Origin: Bacteroidia bacterium
GTDB lineage: Bacteria > Bacteroidota > Bacteroidia > Bacteroidales > Azobacteroidaceae
DNA length: 6,763 nucleotides
NCBI GenBank assembly: GCA_025999255.1
Contig: BNXB01000073.1
Span: 1-6,763, forward strand
Direction: 5' to 3'
In this document: piece by piece, positions 6,026 to 6,763 of the stretch
How positions within the stretch are numbered: the first letter of the stretch is position 1
How the letters are laid out: each line of letters starts with the position of its first letter
Notes under the pieces: generated by a model
Databases searched by the model: none
Seen by the model: only the letters and a program-made list of their open reading frames with translations
What the model was told of the DNA's origin: nothing
Program-made: the position numbers and the translations under genes

Positions 6026-6763
6026 TTAAATAAATTTCAGATTTGCATGGGTATCGCTAATATTCAATAGAGCGTTGCCATTTTCAATCATCGGATAATT
6101 ATCTTTGGTATGACCGACAGGAAAATTGAAACAAACAGGATAATCGTATTCTTCAACAAGTTGAAATATTGATTCGTAAATAGTTCTGTTCATTAAGGGA
6201 TCGTCTTTACAATCGGAAAATTGGCCGACAATCAATCCTGAGATTTTTTCCAGAACTCCGCCGAGTTTCAGATTGTACATCATTCGATCTATATGGTATG
6301 CCTGCTCATTGATATCTTCGATAAATAAGATGGTATTTTTCGTTTGAATATCATAAGGGGTTCCCCGGAGTCCTGCCAATACCGACAGATTGCCTCCGCG
6401 GACGTATCCGGAGCAACTTCCGGTACGGTTCAGGGGAGAGCTTTTGATTTGATATTCCGGTTTTTCTCCGAAAATGGTTTGTTTTAAAAGGATGGAAGCT
6501 TTGTCAAATTCACCTTCTTCTGCCAAATGAGCCGACATTGGAGCGTGTAAGCTACAAATTCCGGCGCCGGATAGGAGAGAATGTATGGCTGTAATATCGC
6601 TGTACCCGATCAGCCATTTGGGGCTCTGTTTGAATTTATCGAGAGAAATCCGGCCTAGTATGCCAACAGCTCCATACCCTCCGCGGGCAAAAAAAACAGC
6701 CTGGATATCAGCGCTATCCAAACTGTTTTGAAAGTCATAAAGTCGTTCTGCTTCCGTACCTGC
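6026..6763 (-). CDS. LD-carboxypeptidase, peptidase family S66 (5' end beyond window)
   Basis: S66 enzymes are cytoplasmic serine peptidases that remove the terminal D-alanine from murein tetrapeptides during cell-wall recycling (LdcA). The frame is open through the right edge, where 14 further codons (AGTEAERLYDFQNS) precede the TTG at 6721; that TTG is an internal leucine. About 245 of roughly 300 residues are visible, so some 55-60 N-terminal residues are missing. Key positions are ARGGYGAVGIL; the nucleophile Ser in GYSDITAIH (codon 6601-6599); Glu in LFIEDINEQAYHIDRM (codon 6319-6317); and His in PVGHTKDNYP (codon 6112-6110). Together they form the Ser-Glu-His triad of the family. A close relative, MccF, instead hydrolyses microcin C-type antibiotics; nothing here favours that role. 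The stop TAA at 6028-6026 is 28 bp before the M28 gene. Confidence 0.92.
   Translation of the reverse strand, partial: AGTEAERLYDFQNSLDSADIQAVFFARGGYGAVGILGRISLDKFKQSPKWLIGYSDITAIHSLLSGAGICSLHAPMSAHLAEEGEFDKASILLKQTIFGEKPEYQIKSSPLNRTGSCSGYVRGGNLSVLAGLRGTPYDIQTKNTILFIEDINEQAYHIDRMMYNLKLGGVLEKISGLIVGQFSDCKDDPLMNRTIYESIFQLVEEYDYPVCFNFPVGHTKDNYPMIENGNALLNISDTHANLKFI

Noticed and set aside
6719..6721. TTG at 6721 as the start of the LD-carboxypeptidase
   Set aside because: The frame runs on to the window edge with AGTEAERLYDFQNS, which fits the region before the S66 ARGGYG motif; the true start is outside.
3022..6763. The minus-strand cluster as a defence or biosynthetic island
   Set aside because: All five products are common housekeeping-type families with similar composition, and there is no integrase, toxin, nuclease-helicase pair or other accessory gene.

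Overview
The window reads as ordinary chromosomal DNA from a Bacteroidota bacterium, most likely order Bacteroidales; the genus is not resolved. The evidence is the AT-leaning composition, gene starts without Shine-Dalgarno sequences, a Bacteroidota-type -7 promoter element (TAACTTTG on the minus strand at 3901-3908), and a glutaminyl-cyclase-like M28 lipoprotein of the kind found in Porphyromonas and relatives. No phage, transposon, CRISPR, tRNA or rRNA is visible.

Layout: two plus-strand genes fill the left half. They are the C-terminal three quarters of polyphosphate kinase 1 (1-1538, cut by the window edge) and, 8 bp later, a sodium:solute symporter (1547-3022). Five minus-strand genes converge on them. 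In their own transcription order these are an S66 LD-carboxypeptidase (5' end beyond the right edge, stop at 6026), an M28 glutaminyl-cyclase-like lipoprotein (5997-5017), sufE (5012-4587), a SpoU/TrmH-family RNA methyltransferase (4463-3927) and a YycJ/WalJ-like metallo-beta-lactamase-fold hydrolase (3803-2991). The convergent symporter and hydrolase genes overlap by 32 bp. No stretch over 300 bp lacks a gene; the two longest gaps, 123 bp each, hold a repeat array and a promoter region.

How the genes relate: ppk and the symporter look co-transcribed. The cyclase-like gene and sufE are separated by only 4 bp, so they are probably translated from one message. The hydrolase seems to have its own promoter in the gap after the methyltransferase gene. 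The functions are mixed (polyphosphate synthesis, Na+-driven uptake, cell-wall recycling, N-terminal pyroglutamate formation, Fe-S assembly, RNA methylation, nuclease-like hydrolysis), and I see no single dedicated system.

The most unusual element is the sufE-methyltransferase gap. It carries seven 10-bp direct repeats facing five inverted copies of the same unit. Together they can fold into a long multi-register hairpin in the minus-strand transcript, and the array supplies the last codons and stop of sufE. The second point of note is a tyrosine in PPK1 where E. coli PPK has its second essential histidine (His454).
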